Positions 34,390-42,627 of a stretch of 46,429 nucleotides of DNA are shown one piece after another (within the stretch, counting starts at the first letter, position 1; each line of letters starts with the position of its first letter). Where the stretch lies: the NCBI GenBank assembly GCA_910587065.1, contig CAJUMA010000009.1, positions 1 to 46,429 of the forward strand, read 5' to 3'. Origin of the DNA: an uncultured Bacilli bacterium (lineage in GTDB: Bacteria > Bacillota_I > Bacilli_A > RF39 > UBA660). Under the pieces are notes generated by a model. It was not told the DNA's origin. It worked only from the letters and a program-made list of their open reading frames with translations, and did not search any database. Position numbers and translations under genes: made by a program.

Positions 34390-36618
34390 ATGAAGGAGTT
34401 ATTAGTTCCGGTTGGAAGTATGGAAGCTTTAGTTATCGCTATTAAAAGTGGAGCAGATGCCGTTTATTTGGCTGGTAAAAAGTATGGAGCTCGAGCAAGT
34501 GCTGCTAATTTTGATAATGAGGAAATGATTCAAGCAATTAAACTATGTCATCTTTATGGAGTAAAAATATATGTGACAGTTAATACTTTAATTTATGAAA
34601 GTGAAATTTATACTGTAATAGATTATGTTAGATTCTTATATGAATCGGGGATTGACGCTGTAATTGTTCAAGATTTAGGTTTAATATCTTATTTGAAAAA
34701 GGCATATCCAAATTTAGAGATACATGCATCGACGCAAGTTCACACTACCAACGCTGATACACTTAAATTTTTAAGTGAACTAGGAGTTAAAAGAGTAGTT
34801 TTAGCTCGTGAAGTTTCTCTTGAAGAAATTAGATCTTTAAATACAGATATGGAACTTGAAGTATTTGTTCATGGAGCATTATGTATTTCTTATTCAGGAC
34901 AATGTTTATTTTCTAGTAGAATATTAAATCGAAGTGGTAATCGGGGTGAATGTGCTCAAATGTGTAGGCTTCCTTATAAACTGTATGAAGAGGATGAGTG
35001 TCTTGAAACTAATGGAAACTATTTAATTTCTCCAAAAGAGTTAAATACATCTAGATATTTTAAAGAAATAATGGAATCAAATATTTTATCTTTAAAGATT
35101 GAAGGCAGAATGAAAAGCCCTGAATATGTTGGATGTGTTACAAAATTTTATCGTGCCTTAATTGATGAATATTATAAAACGGGAGAATGCCATGTTGATT
35201 CCTACTTATTAGACGATATATCTTTAATTTTTAACCGTGATTTTACAAAAGGATTTTTATTTAATGCTGACTATTCTGAAATTATGAATGTAAATACTTC
35301 TAATCATCAAGGTTTATATTTGGGAAAAGTAATTAATGTTTCAAATAAATTTATTCATGTGGAACTTGAAAGAGATTTGCATCAAGGTGATGGAATAAGA
35401 TTTTGTCGAACTAATGAGGGAATGATTTGTAACTATATTTATGATAGGTCATGTAAACTTATCAATAGGGCTAAAAAGGGTGATGTAATTCTTTTAGATA
35501 AAAGGTTTGATATTAAATTACATGATAAAATAAATAAAACTTTTGATGTAATAGTAAGAGATAAATATATTAATATTGAAGATAAGAAAATACCTATCTC
35601 GATTTATTTTAAAGCTCATCTTGGCTCTAGTTTATTTTTAAGAGTAAGTGATGGAAAGAATACAGTTGATGTAACATATGGAAATGTCGAAGTTGCAAGA
35701 AATTTATGCACAAGTGATGAAACAATTATTAAACAGCTAAAGAAGCTTGGGAATACTCCTTTTATAACTGATGATATAACTTTAGATGTTCAAAACAGCC
35801 TATTTATCAACATTAAAGATATTAATGAACTTAGAAGAATGGCTACAAATAAGTTGATTAGTGTTCGCGAAAATTCTAAACGAGAAGTAGTTATTAATGA
35901 TGTGAAAAGTGAAGATAGTATACTTCCTTATGATGAGAAAAAGAATATATCTATTCTGGTAAGAAATGAAGAGCAATTAAAATATTTACTTGATAAAGAT
36001 GTTCGAATATACGTGCCAAATCTAAAATTATATGAAAAATATAAGACAAAAGCAAATACATTTTATCGAACTAATCGTGTTAGTGACAATGTTAGTTATA
36101 GATCTTTAGTAACAGAACTTGGTTCTTTAAAAAATGGTGGTGTAGGAGACTATTTCTTAAATGTTACAAATCATGAAACGGTGAATTTATTAAGTAGATA
36201 TTTAGACATTATCACTTTATCTTGTGAACTTGACGATGAAGAAATTGAAAAACTTATGCTTTTTTATAATAATAATTTAAATGTAGAATTAGTTGTTTAT
36301 GGAAGATTAGAACTTATGTTAATGAAATATTGTCCTTTAAATTATTTAGTAAATAAAGATAAAGTTTGTCATGTTTGTACTAACAATAAAAAGTATTATT
36401 TAGTGAGTGAGAATGGCAATACTAAGAAAAAATATCCAATTGTTACAGATCCGATTAATCACACAACTCATATTTTAAATCATGAGGTAATTTCTAAAAT
36501 AGATAGAATACCTTATTATAAAAGTATTGGGATTAATAATTATCGAATTGAATTATTTGATGAAACATTAGAGGAAATAGATGAGCTTATGGCTTTAGTT
36601 AAGGAGAAGATATGTTAA
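34390..36618 (+). CDS. U32 family protein (long form, RlhA/YegQ-like)
   Basis: A 742-residue U32 protein. Residues 1-250 carry the core: LLVPVGSMEAL, GADAVYLAG, IHASTQVHTTN, and four Cys (165, 172, 188, 192) of the type that binds an iron-sulfur cluster in RlhA and TrhP. The remainder matches the long Bacillota form with additional C-terminal domains. E. coli RlhA hydroxylates C2501 of 23S rRNA; the long form is likely an RNA-modifying enzyme of the same kind, although older annotation calls the family peptidases. GGATG precedes the ATG. It overlaps the lipoprotein gene by 7 bp. Confidence 0.85.
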   Translation: MKELLVPVGSMEALVIAIKSGADAVYLAGKKYGARASAANFDNEEMIQAIKLCHLYGVKIYVTVNTLIYESEIYTVIDYVRFLYESGIDAVIVQDLGLISYLKKAYPNLEIHASTQVHTTNADTLKFLSELGVKRVVLAREVSLEEIRSLNTDMELEVFVHGALCISYSGQCLFSSRILNRSGNRGECAQMCRLPYKLYEEDECLETNGNYLISPKELNTSRYFKEIMESNILSLKIEGRMKSPEYVGCVTKFYRALIDEYYKTGECHVDSYLLDDISLIFNRDFTKGFLFNADYSEIMNVNTSNHQGLYLGKVINVSNKFIHVELERDLHQGDGIRFCRTNEGMICNYIYDRSCKLINRAKKGDVILLDKRFDIKLHDKINKTFDVIVRDKYINIEDKKIPISIYFKAHLGSSLFLRVSDGKNTVDVTYGNVEVARNLCTSDETIIKQLKKLGNTPFITDDITLDVQNSLFINIKDINELRRMATNKLISVRENSKREVVINDVKSEDSILPYDEKKNISILVRNEEQLKYLLDKDVRIYVPNLKLYEKYKTKANTFYRTNRVSDNVSYRSLVTELGSLKNGGVGDYFLNVTNHETVNLLSRYLDIITLSCELDDEEIEKLMLFYNNNLNVELVVYGRLELMLMKYCPLNYLVNKDKVCHVCTNNKKYYLVSENGNTKKKYPIVTDPINHTTHILNHEVISKIDRIPYYKSIGINNYRIELFDETLEEIDELMALVKEKIC

Positions 36619-37112
36619 AGAAGGCAGTTATATTATTTTTTATGCTTTTTATTTTTACAGGTTGTAAGGTTTCTGAATCTAAGAAAATTCATACATATGA
36701 GGCATCGGAGGTTTGTTTTAAAGAATTTAATGAAACGGTTGATGATGAAACATTAATATCGAGGAACAATGTTTTTATTACATATGATGATAAATTAATT
36801 GTAGATAAAGCTCTTTATCAAAGCATATCGCCATTAAATGCGATAAGTTCTTATACTTATGAAACTTATGATTATATAAAAAGAATTTATTCTAATATAA
36901 ATGGTATATCAGTAGAATATTATGAAACTACTGATAGTCTTGTATTAGAGGTAAGCTATGATTATAATGTTATTGATTTAAATAGTTTTAGGGCAAATGT
37001 TGGGGAATTACTTGATGATAAGGGACTTTTAGGCAGTGTAGATTTTATTCCCGTAGATTTAAATACTTTTAAGTCTATTGAGTTAGATGATTATGAATGT
37101 GAGGTTAAATGA
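36612..37112 (+). CDS. Small lipoprotein
   Basis: A 166-residue protein with a lipoprotein signal, MLKKAVILFFMLFIFTGC (lipidated Cys18). The mature part is acidic and mixed alpha/beta; no family is recognised. It overlaps the U32 gene (AAGGAG lies inside the end of that gene) and its TGA overlaps the rdgB ATG, so it is translated within a three-gene operon. The partners are cytosolic, so the grouping does not reveal its role. Confidence 0.75.
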   Translation: MLKKAVILFFMLFIFTGCKVSESKKIHTYEASEVCFKEFNETVDDETLISRNNVFITYDDKLIVDKALYQSISPLNAISSYTYETYDYIKRIYSNINGISVEYYETTDSLVLEVSYDYNVIDLNSFRANVGELLDDKGLLGSVDFIPVDLNTFKSIELDDYECEVK

Positions 37113-37660
37113 TGAAAATTTATTATGTTACAGGAAACAAAGGAAAAGTTGAATTAATTAATATGATATATAAGGATATGGGAATTGAGGTAATTCAAGA
37201 AAATCTAGAAACGCCAGAGATTCAAACTTTAGATTGTTCTGAAGTTGCTAAATGTAGTGCTGAATTTGCTGCTAATTTACTTGGAAAGCCAGTACTTAAA
37301 AATGATTCTGGACTTGTAGTAGAAGCTTTAAATGGTTTTCCCGGAGCTCTTGCAAAGTATGCTGAATCAACTATTGGTGCAGATGGCTTTTTGAGACTGC
37401 TTGATGGAATAGATAACCGTAGGTGTTATTGGGTAGAAGCTTTGGCTTACTGTGAACCTAAAAAAGAGCCTATTGTTTTTGAATCATTAAGTTATGGCAG
37501 TATAGCTTTAGAGAAAAAGGGAACTCGTGGAGATGAATATGATAAAATATTTATCCCCGATGGAGATACTCGAACTTTTTCTGAAATGACTGTTGAGGAA
37601 CAACTTAAGACTTTTGATACAAAAGCCTATATGGATTTGCTTAAGTATTTAAGTGAATAA
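37112..37660 (+). CDS. rdgB: RdgB/HAM1 non-canonical purine NTP pyrophosphatase
   Basis: A 182-residue housecleaning enzyme that hydrolyses dITP, ITP and XTP to the monophosphates. It has the family motifs YYVTGNKGKVEL at the start, NDSGLVVEALNGFPGALAKYA, RGDEYDKIFIPDG and FSEMTVEEQL. It is slightly shorter than the usual 190-200 residues. GAGGT at 37101 gives a better spacing (six bases) to the ATG at 37112 than to the ATG at 37109. It shares a TGATG overlap with the lipoprotein gene. Closed by a strong terminator. Confidence 0.9.
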   Translation: MKIYYVTGNKGKVELINMIYKDMGIEVIQENLETPEIQTLDCSEVAKCSAEFAANLLGKPVLKNDSGLVVEALNGFPGALAKYAESTIGADGFLRLLDGIDNRRCYWVEALAYCEPKKEPIVFESLSYGSIALEKKGTRGDEYDKIFIPDGDTRTFSEMTVEEQLKTFDTKAYMDLLKYLSE

Positions 37661-37664
37661 CATC

Positions 37665-37694
37665 AAAAAAAGGAACTTTATGGTTCCTTTTTTT
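37665..37694 (+). terminator. Terminator after rdgB
   Basis: A run of A, GGAAC/GTTCC with a TTTATG-type loop, then seven T. Confidence 0.8.
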
Positions 37695-37734
37695 CACAAT
37701 AATGGTTTAAGTTAAGTGATTAAAAGTTAAGGGG

Positions 37735-38130
37735 GAAAGAAATGTTTTAAGTTCTTTAAAAAGAATAATTTTTTACACTTACTTAAACTCTAGTCTCATC
37801 TGTATGAGATTCAAATAAAAAATTTCGACATTTAGTCATTAAATAAATTAAATATTATATAAAATTATTATTTGCATTAAGCAACACATTTCTTTAAAAG
37901 GGTGCGAGCCATTTTAAATCTAGCACTTATATCCAAGGATATAAGTATGTGGTACTAGAGAATAATTAATAGCATCCTGCAAAATTAATTATTATTTATT
38001 GACGAGTTGTTGTTCTAGTTGAATTACCTAAAGAATTATTTCCAAACTAACACTTTTGTGTGTTAACTTCCAAACAACACACAGACTATTCAGCAGTTTT
38101 TTAAAACCTAATCGTGAATAGAAGTGTTAT
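37735..38130. ncRNA. Hairpin-rich gap of 575 bp, candidate structured RNA
   Basis: Between rdgB and the ABC-2 genes there is no open frame of note but many perfect stems: TCTCAT/ATGAGA (about 37796-37811), CTAGC and ACTTATATCC/GGATATAAGT closed by CTAG (about 37920-37961), AATAATTAAT/ATTAATTATT (about 37961-37995), AACAC/GTGTT (about 38048-38063) and CTATTC/GAATAG (about 38087-38122). Two copies of TTCCAAAC flank the fourth stem. GC content is higher around 37900-37980 than in other gaps. Signature bases of RNase P, tmRNA, SRP or 6S RNA were not found. Strand is uncertain. Confidence 0.4.
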
Positions 38131-38133
38131 AAT
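38125..38133 (+). promoter_or_regulatory. Orphan extended -10 element
   Basis: TGTTATAAT points right into a 100-bp stretch that ends at the convergent ABC-2 gene and its terminator; no gene follows. It may start a short RNA or be chance. Confidence 0.3.
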
Positions 38134-38222
38134 TCTTACTTCGTCCATGATAAATATACTATATTTAGCTTATTTTGTCTTATTTTATAATCAAATATTT
38201 TTTATTAGACGTTAAATTTTAC

Positions 38223-38246
38223 AAAAAAAAGAAACTTAGAAGTCTC
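38223..38246 (-). terminator. Terminator of the ABC-2 operon
   Basis: On the minus strand, a short stem with one mismatch (GAGACTT/AAGTTTC) is followed by eight T. Confidence 0.55.
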
Positions 38247-38895
38247 TTTTCTTGTAAAATAATATTGATAAGAAATAAGAAATAATTATGGAAATTGTAA
38301 CTACAATGCTTAAAACCATTACTCCATTTTTTTGAATGAAATTGATTATAGCAACAAAATCAATAAAATCTTTATCAAATACATTTATATAGACACTTAG
38401 TATTGATCCAATTCCAAGCAGTAGCATTACAATACTTAGTAAAACTAACCTCGATTTTTCGCAGCCAACTTTATATATGACTGGATAAAATATTGAATCT
38501 ACTAATAAACTCGTTCCTTCAAGCATTATTAAATATTTTAACATATCCGTATTAAGGCCATTGTGATTTGGTTTAATTATAAAATGTATAAGATAGAACA
38601 ATACTAAACCGACAAAGAATGCTGTTATTACCATTATAAATGTGTAAATATATCTTGCTGTTATTATTTGGCGTCTTGATAAGGGTAAAGATAAAGTATA
38701 ACTATCTGTGTTAAAAAATTCATCTGTTTGAAATGTATTTATTGTATTAGTTAATAGTATTAGGGGAAGTGCACAAATGGTAAGTAAATAATTTCCAAGT
38801 GCAATACTTATAAGAAGTGATCCGATAAAAATAATTACTAAATTTTTCCAAGTGTTTTTTAAATATAAAAAATCTTTAATTATTAGTCCTCGCAT
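38236..38895 (-). CDS. ABC-2 type transporter permease
   Basis: A 219-residue permease with six predicted helices, of the ABC2_membrane_5 kind: it starts MRGLIIKDFLYLKNTWKN and has the TLSLPLSRRQIITARYI segment typical of this family. It overlaps the ATPase gene by 13 bp and certainly works with it. Substrate unknown; relatives serve in antimicrobial resistance or cell-envelope export. No GntR regulator, a common partner of such pairs, is adjacent. Confidence 0.8.
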   Translation of the reverse strand: MRGLIIKDFLYLKNTWKNLVIIFIGSLLISIALGNYLLTICALPLILLTNTINTFQTDEFFNTDSYTLSLPLSRRQIITARYIYTFIMVITAFFVGLVLFYLIHFIIKPNHNGLNTDMLKYLIMLEGTSLLVDSIFYPVIYKVGCEKSRLVLLSIVMLLLGIGSILSVYINVFDKDFIDFVAIINFIQKNGVMVLSIVVTISIIISYFLSILFYKKRDF

Positions 38896-39731
38896 ACTGA
38901 CCCCCTAATATATAAAAGCATAATGTCATCAAGTGTTGTAATATTCTTAATGTATTTATTATATTCTTTTTTCATACTTTTTTTATTTATTAAGACTTGA
39001 TAATCTAATCTATTCTTTTTTACACGAATAATCTCTTTTTTATTGAATTTTTTATATTCGTCTTTTTCCAGTTCCAATATTATATATGATTCTTTTACTT
39101 CCTTTAGTGGCTTATCAAATACGAGACTGCCATTAGAGATAAATATTACATTATCTGCAATATGTTCAAGATCACTTGTTATGTGAGTTGATAAAAGAAT
39201 CGAATTTTCTTTATTTGAAACAAAATCTTCAAACATGTCTAAAACTTCACTTCGCATAACTGGGTCAAGTCCGCTAGTTGGTTCATCTAAAATTAAAACT
39301 TTTGGATGTCTTGCTATGCAAGTAGCTATTTCTATTTTCTTTTTCATACCTGTAGATAATTTTTTTATTTCTTTGTTTTTTGGTAATTTAAAATTCTTAA
39401 TATATTTAAAGAATAGACGAGAATCCCAATTCTTATAAATATGTTTCATTATTAAATTTAAATCCATTATAGTAAATGTTTCGTTGATAAATGAATCATC
39501 AAATACTACACCAATATCTTCTTTAAGAGAATCAGTATATTCTTTATTAAAAAGAATTACTTCACCAGAGTTTTTGTGCATAACATTTAAGATACATTTT
39601 ATTAGTGTTGTTTTTCCAGCACCATTTTCTCCGATAAGTCCAACTATTTTACCCTTAGGCAAATTAATTGAAATATCTTTTAGTTCAAATTCATCAAACT
39701 TTTTGCATAAGTTTTTAACTTCTATATTCAT
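38883..39731 (-). CDS. ABC transporter ATP-binding protein
   Basis: A 282-residue ATPase: Walker A GENGAGKT (about residues 35-42), signature LSTGMKKK, Walker B VLILDEPTSGLD and switch His in LSTHI. The C-terminal 70 residues form the extra domain common in YtrB/BcrA-like ATPases. It is complete, with canonical catalytic residues. It is the first gene of a leftward two-gene operon with the permease. Confidence 0.88.
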   Translation of the reverse strand: MNIEVKNLCKKFDEFELKDISINLPKGKIVGLIGENGAGKTTLIKCILNVMHKNSGEVILFNKEYTDSLKEDIGVVFDDSFINETFTIMDLNLIMKHIYKNWDSRLFFKYIKNFKLPKNKEIKKLSTGMKKKIEIATCIARHPKVLILDEPTSGLDPVMRSEVLDMFEDFVSNKENSILLSTHITSDLEHIADNVIFISNGSLVFDKPLKEVKESYIILELEKDEYKKFNKKEIIRVKKNRLDYQVLINKKSMKKEYNKYIKNITTLDDIMLLYIRGSVCED

Positions 39732-39788
39732 GTGTTTTTCCTTTCTATGTTGCTTATCAATATTATAGCATACTATTAATGCTTAATG

Positions 39789-39797
39789 TGTTATAAT
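39789..39797 (+). promoter_or_regulatory. Extended -10 promoter of the DUF1294 operon
   Basis: TGTTATAAT, 22 bases before the ATG at 39819. Confidence 0.55.
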
Positions 39798-39818
39798 TAT
39801 TATAAGGGTTATGAATGT

Positions 39819-40085
39819 ATGAGAATATATATTAATTATTTATGTATTGTAAATATTATTGTTTTTATTTTATATGGTGTGGATAAGTTATTTGCTAAAA
39901 TAAGTTTTACAAGAATCCCTGAAAAAATTTTGCTTAACTTTGCTATTTTTGGTGGAGCTTATGGAAGTTTTATTGGAATGTACTTATTTCATCATAAAAC
40001 AAAAAAGAAACTATTTATTAGAGTTAATTATTTCTGTTTAATTATATATACAATTTTTAATTATATATTATGGAGGAATTTATGA
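39819..40085 (+). CDS. DUF1294 membrane protein
   Basis: An 88-residue membrane protein with three or four helices. Family features are YGVDKLFAK near the start, RIPEKILLNFAIFGGAYGSFIGMYLFHHKTKKKLF in the middle (shown here as the key block around GGAYGSFIGM and HHKT) and an aromatic end. The role of DUF1294 is not established. AAGGG lies ten bases before the ATG at 39819; nearer ATGs are out of frame. Its TGA overlaps the next ATG (ATGA). Confidence 0.8.
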   Translation: MRIYINYLCIVNIIVFILYGVDKLFAKISFTRIPEKILLNFAIFGGAYGSFIGMYLFHHKTKKKLFIRVNYFCLIIYTIFNYILWRNL

Positions 40086-40285
40086 GTTTAGATGATTTTG
40101 TGAATAAGTATGTTGTGATTGAAAAAAAAGATGGGAAAAAGGTGGAGGGAATATTGATGAATGTTTTAAACAGTCAAGAAACCGAGGAAAATGTAGGCTT
40201 CATAACGTTAGTTATACGAATTGACAATGATAAATATAAAAATATTCATTTGATTGAAGTAGAAAATATTGGTGTTGTTGAATAA
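40082..40285 (+). CDS. Small beta-rich protein, Sm-like fold possible
   Basis: A 67-residue protein beginning MSLDDFVNKYVVIEKKDGKK. The alternating strands (VVIEKKDGKKVEGILMNV, then FITLVIRI and NIHLIEVENIGVVE) follow an Sm/LSm-like pattern, but no signature residue proves it. GGAGG lies six bases before the ATG at 40082, within the end of DUF1294; the ATG at 40070 overlaps that site. Translationally coupled to DUF1294. Confidence 0.6.
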   Translation: MSLDDFVNKYVVIEKKDGKKVEGILMNVLNSQETEENVGFITLVIRIDNDKYKNIHLIEVENIGVVE

Positions 40286-40307
40286 TGGATTATAAGGTGG
40301 TAATGGT

Positions 40308-41027
40308 ATGGAAAAGTATAAACTTAGTAATGTTGATATAGTTGATAATTATTTTCATTTTACAAGAAAAAAGAATTTGGAATCTATTCAAAAATTGGGA
40401 TTACTTCCAAAGATTTCCATTCATGCTCTTACTTTGGAGGATACGAAAAAGGTTTTCTTTGTTGAAGGGCTTGATAATTTGCTTATTTTATTTGATTGCT
40501 GGATACATGTTTTAAGTGTATATCCTTTTATTCCTGGAATGTTTAATTTAGGAGCAAAGTTAATGCAATACAAATGGTTTCCTAAAATTTTTATAAATGC
40601 ATATTTTAAGTATATGGATTTTGCTAAGTTTCATAAACATGCGGCTCATAAATATTTTGATAGATTTTTAAAAAATTATGTCTTATTAAATTTGAATTTA
40701 GAAGAGAATACGGACTTTAGTTATAATGATATTGATCAAATTAAGCAGAAAGGATATAGCAAAGAGTGTTTAATAAAGGCAGGCTATTCTCCATTATACT
40801 CTGATTTAAAATCGGTTAAGATGGATAAATGGAATTTGCATACTTTTACTAATCATGTTGTTAGCCCAATAAAGATAAAATTATGTTATGTTAGTGGAAA
40901 TTATTCTATGACTGATATACTAAACTATGCTTTAAATAATACCAATTTAGATATTGAAAAGATATGCCCTAATCTTTTTTCTTACCTTAATAGTGGCACT
41001 TATAAAGATAAGAAAAAAGATTGGTAA
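40308..41027 (+). CDS. Hypothetical protein with ADP-ribosyltransferase-like start
   Basis: A 239-residue protein. The start NYFHFTRKKNLESIQKLGLLPKIS has the H-x-T / N-L-x-x-I-x-x-x-G-L pattern seen in ADP-ribosyltransferase folds such as DarT and Tpt1; the rest is unfamiliar, with a hydrophobic stretch around residues 62-110. I cannot locate a convincing catalytic Glu, so the fold assignment is weak. GGTGG precedes the ATG. It is third in the operon with DUF1294 and the Sm-like gene, with a 22-bp gap, and ends in a terminator. Confidence 0.5.
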   Translation: MEKYKLSNVDIVDNYFHFTRKKNLESIQKLGLLPKISIHALTLEDTKKVFFVEGLDNLLILFDCWIHVLSVYPFIPGMFNLGAKLMQYKWFPKIFINAYFKYMDFAKFHKHAAHKYFDRFLKNYVLLNLNLEENTDFSYNDIDQIKQKGYSKECLIKAGYSPLYSDLKSVKMDKWNLHTFTNHVVSPIKIKLCYVSGNYSMTDILNYALNNTNLDIEKICPNLFSYLNSGTYKDKKKDW

Positions 41028-41054
41028 ATCTGTTTGAGTGTGCTATAATTTAAG

Positions 41055-41079
41055 TGCAGTGCCTACTGCATTTTTTTTT
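41055..41079 (+). terminator. Terminator after the ART-like gene
   Basis: TGCAGT/ACTGCA stem, GCCT loop, nine T. It starts six bases after a TGCTATAAT element (41041-41049). Confidence 0.75.
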
Positions 41080-41098
41080 GATAATTTTTTTCTAACTA

Positions 41099-41126
41099 TT
41101 GCAATATTATATATTTATGCTATTAT
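41099..41126 (+). promoter_or_regulatory. Promoter of the surface-protein gene
   Basis: TTGCAA (41099-41104), 16-base spacer, TATTAT (41121-41126), about 26 bases before the GTG start at 41152. Confidence 0.5.
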
Positions 41127-41151
41127 TAAGATAATGAAGGATGTGTGGAAA

Positions 41152-42600
41152 GTGAAAAAAAGGTTGTTTGGACTTGCTGCTTTGGTTGGTGGTTTTAGTC
41201 TAATTTCTGGGGTTAACGCTGCTCCAGTAGATGATGTGTATAATGATTTAGTTAAAGATGGTACATTTAATGTTCCAATAGTTGAACCAACTGCAGAGGA
41301 AAAGGATACGTTTTTTGAATTTGTAGTTAATAGTTATATAATGAGTAGATATGATAAATTTCATTCAGGATTTTTAACAAATTGTACAGAAAATTATGAA
41401 TGTGATTTAGAACTAGGTGTAGTGAACGAAAAATTTGAGGTTCTTGGTTCTCGTACTGATAAAGTTAAGGTTGTGTGGAGTGAAAAGGATCCAGCAATTA
41501 AGTCTAACGTAGATTCTTATATGGAAAAAATCAAATCTACTATGATAACTGATGAAAGTGGAAGTTATCAGTCTAAAGGTTTTGAATTAATTGATTTAGA
41601 ATTAATTAATGGTTTGTATCATTCTAAAAATGGTGAGCTTGCAGCTGAGCAAGGACTATCTTATTCAAAAGAATTTAATACTTTATTGGATAATTCTAGT
41701 TTAACTTATGTTTTAGATTGTAGATTAGGAGATGGCGCTCCTTTCTATGGCATGGGTGGTGGTAGTCTTTCACTTTGGTATGATGGTGTTGCTTATGCTA
41801 GTTTGTTAAGTGGTCATATTGGAGTTGCTAACAATTACGTTTTATATATTCCTGAAAGTACAGAGAATACCGTTGATGCTTATATAGCAGCAGCAAAAGC
41901 TAGAATTGATGCTTATCTAGGTAAGAACGATGTAAAAGTCGAACTTGCTGGTAAGATTGATGATATTGAAGGTATAGAAGATGGTTATATTAAAATTGAT
42001 AAAAATAAAACAGGAGAATCATATTACAAGATAACTATTAATAATAAGTCACATGATTTCTTAATTATGAAGAATACTGATATAAGTATTCCCGTAACAG
42101 AAACTAAAGATATTACTACTAATATATCCATTAAAACTACTTCTCCTGAGGTTCCATTAGATACTAAAGTTACAGTAAATGAAATAAAAAGAGAAGAACC
42201 AATATTTAAAAAGTTTGTTGAAACAATAAAAAAGGAGGTAGTGAAAGCTTTTGATATATCCCTACATTCTAATACAGTTGGTAATATTACTAAATTAGAA
42301 AAAGGAGTATTTGAAGTTCGCTTACCTTTAGGTTTAGAGTATGTTGGAAGAAAATTGTCTGCTTACTATGTTAAAGATGATGGTTCTTTAGAAGAACATC
42401 CAATTACTTTAGATGCTGAAGGTAATGCAGTATTTGAAACTACACATTTTAGTACATATTTTATAGCTGATGCAAGTAATAAAGTAACAGAAGAAGTTCC
42501 TAAGACTTTTGATAAAGCAGATATTTATATAATGCTAGCTATTTCTGGAGCTATTGGTTTATTTGCCTCAATAGTATTTTTCAGAACAAAAACTAATTAG
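41152..42600 (+). CDS. Cell-surface protein with signal peptide and PKT-type sorting signal
   Basis: A protein of about 482 residues with a Sec signal peptide (KKRLFGLAALVGGFSLISGVNA, cleavage before APVDD) and a C-terminal sorting-like signal: VPKTFD, a hydrophobic helix (IYIMLAISGAIGLFASIVFF) and RTKTN. The pattern matches the NPKTGD-type signals used by sortases in related bacteria, with Gly replaced by Phe. The middle has beta-rich regions and a late segment (EEHPITLDAEGNAVFETTHFSTYFI) typical of surface repeat domains. I chose the GTG at 41152 because the signal peptide begins there; an ATG at 41134 is an alternative. Monocistronic. Confidence 0.75.
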   Translation: MKKRLFGLAALVGGFSLISGVNAAPVDDVYNDLVKDGTFNVPIVEPTAEEKDTFFEFVVNSYIMSRYDKFHSGFLTNCTENYECDLELGVVNEKFEVLGSRTDKVKVVWSEKDPAIKSNVDSYMEKIKSTMITDESGSYQSKGFELIDLELINGLYHSKNGELAAEQGLSYSKEFNTLLDNSSLTYVLDCRLGDGAPFYGMGGGSLSLWYDGVAYASLLSGHIGVANNYVLYIPESTENTVDAYIAAAKARIDAYLGKNDVKVELAGKIDDIEGIEDGYIKIDKNKTGESYYKITINNKSHDFLIMKNTDISIPVTETKDITTNISIKTTSPEVPLDTKVTVNEIKREEPIFKKFVETIKKEVVKAFDISLHSNTVGNITKLEKGVFEVRLPLGLEYVGRKLSAYYVKDDGSLEEHPITLDAEGNAVFETTHFSTYFIADASNKVTEEVPKTFDKADIYIMLAISGAIGLFASIVFFRTKTN

Positions 42601-42627
42601 GAATCACTTAAAGTGATTCTTTTTTTA
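42601..42627. terminator. Bidirectional terminator
   Basis: A GAATCACT/AGTGATTC stem with seven T lies between the surface-protein gene and the convergent chaperonin gene. Confidence 0.75.

Noticed and set aside
37735..38130. RNase P RNA, tmRNA, SRP RNA or 6S RNA in the hairpin-rich gap
   Set aside because: I looked on both strands for the conserved GAGGAAAGTC and ACAGAA blocks of RNase P, the GTTCGA/CCA end of tmRNA and the SRP GGTGAA-type loop and found none; 6S could not be tested by eye.
41041..41049. TGCTATAAT as the promoter of the surface-protein gene
   Set aside because: Its start point would fall inside the terminator at 41055-41079; the TTGCAA/TATTAT pair further down fits better.
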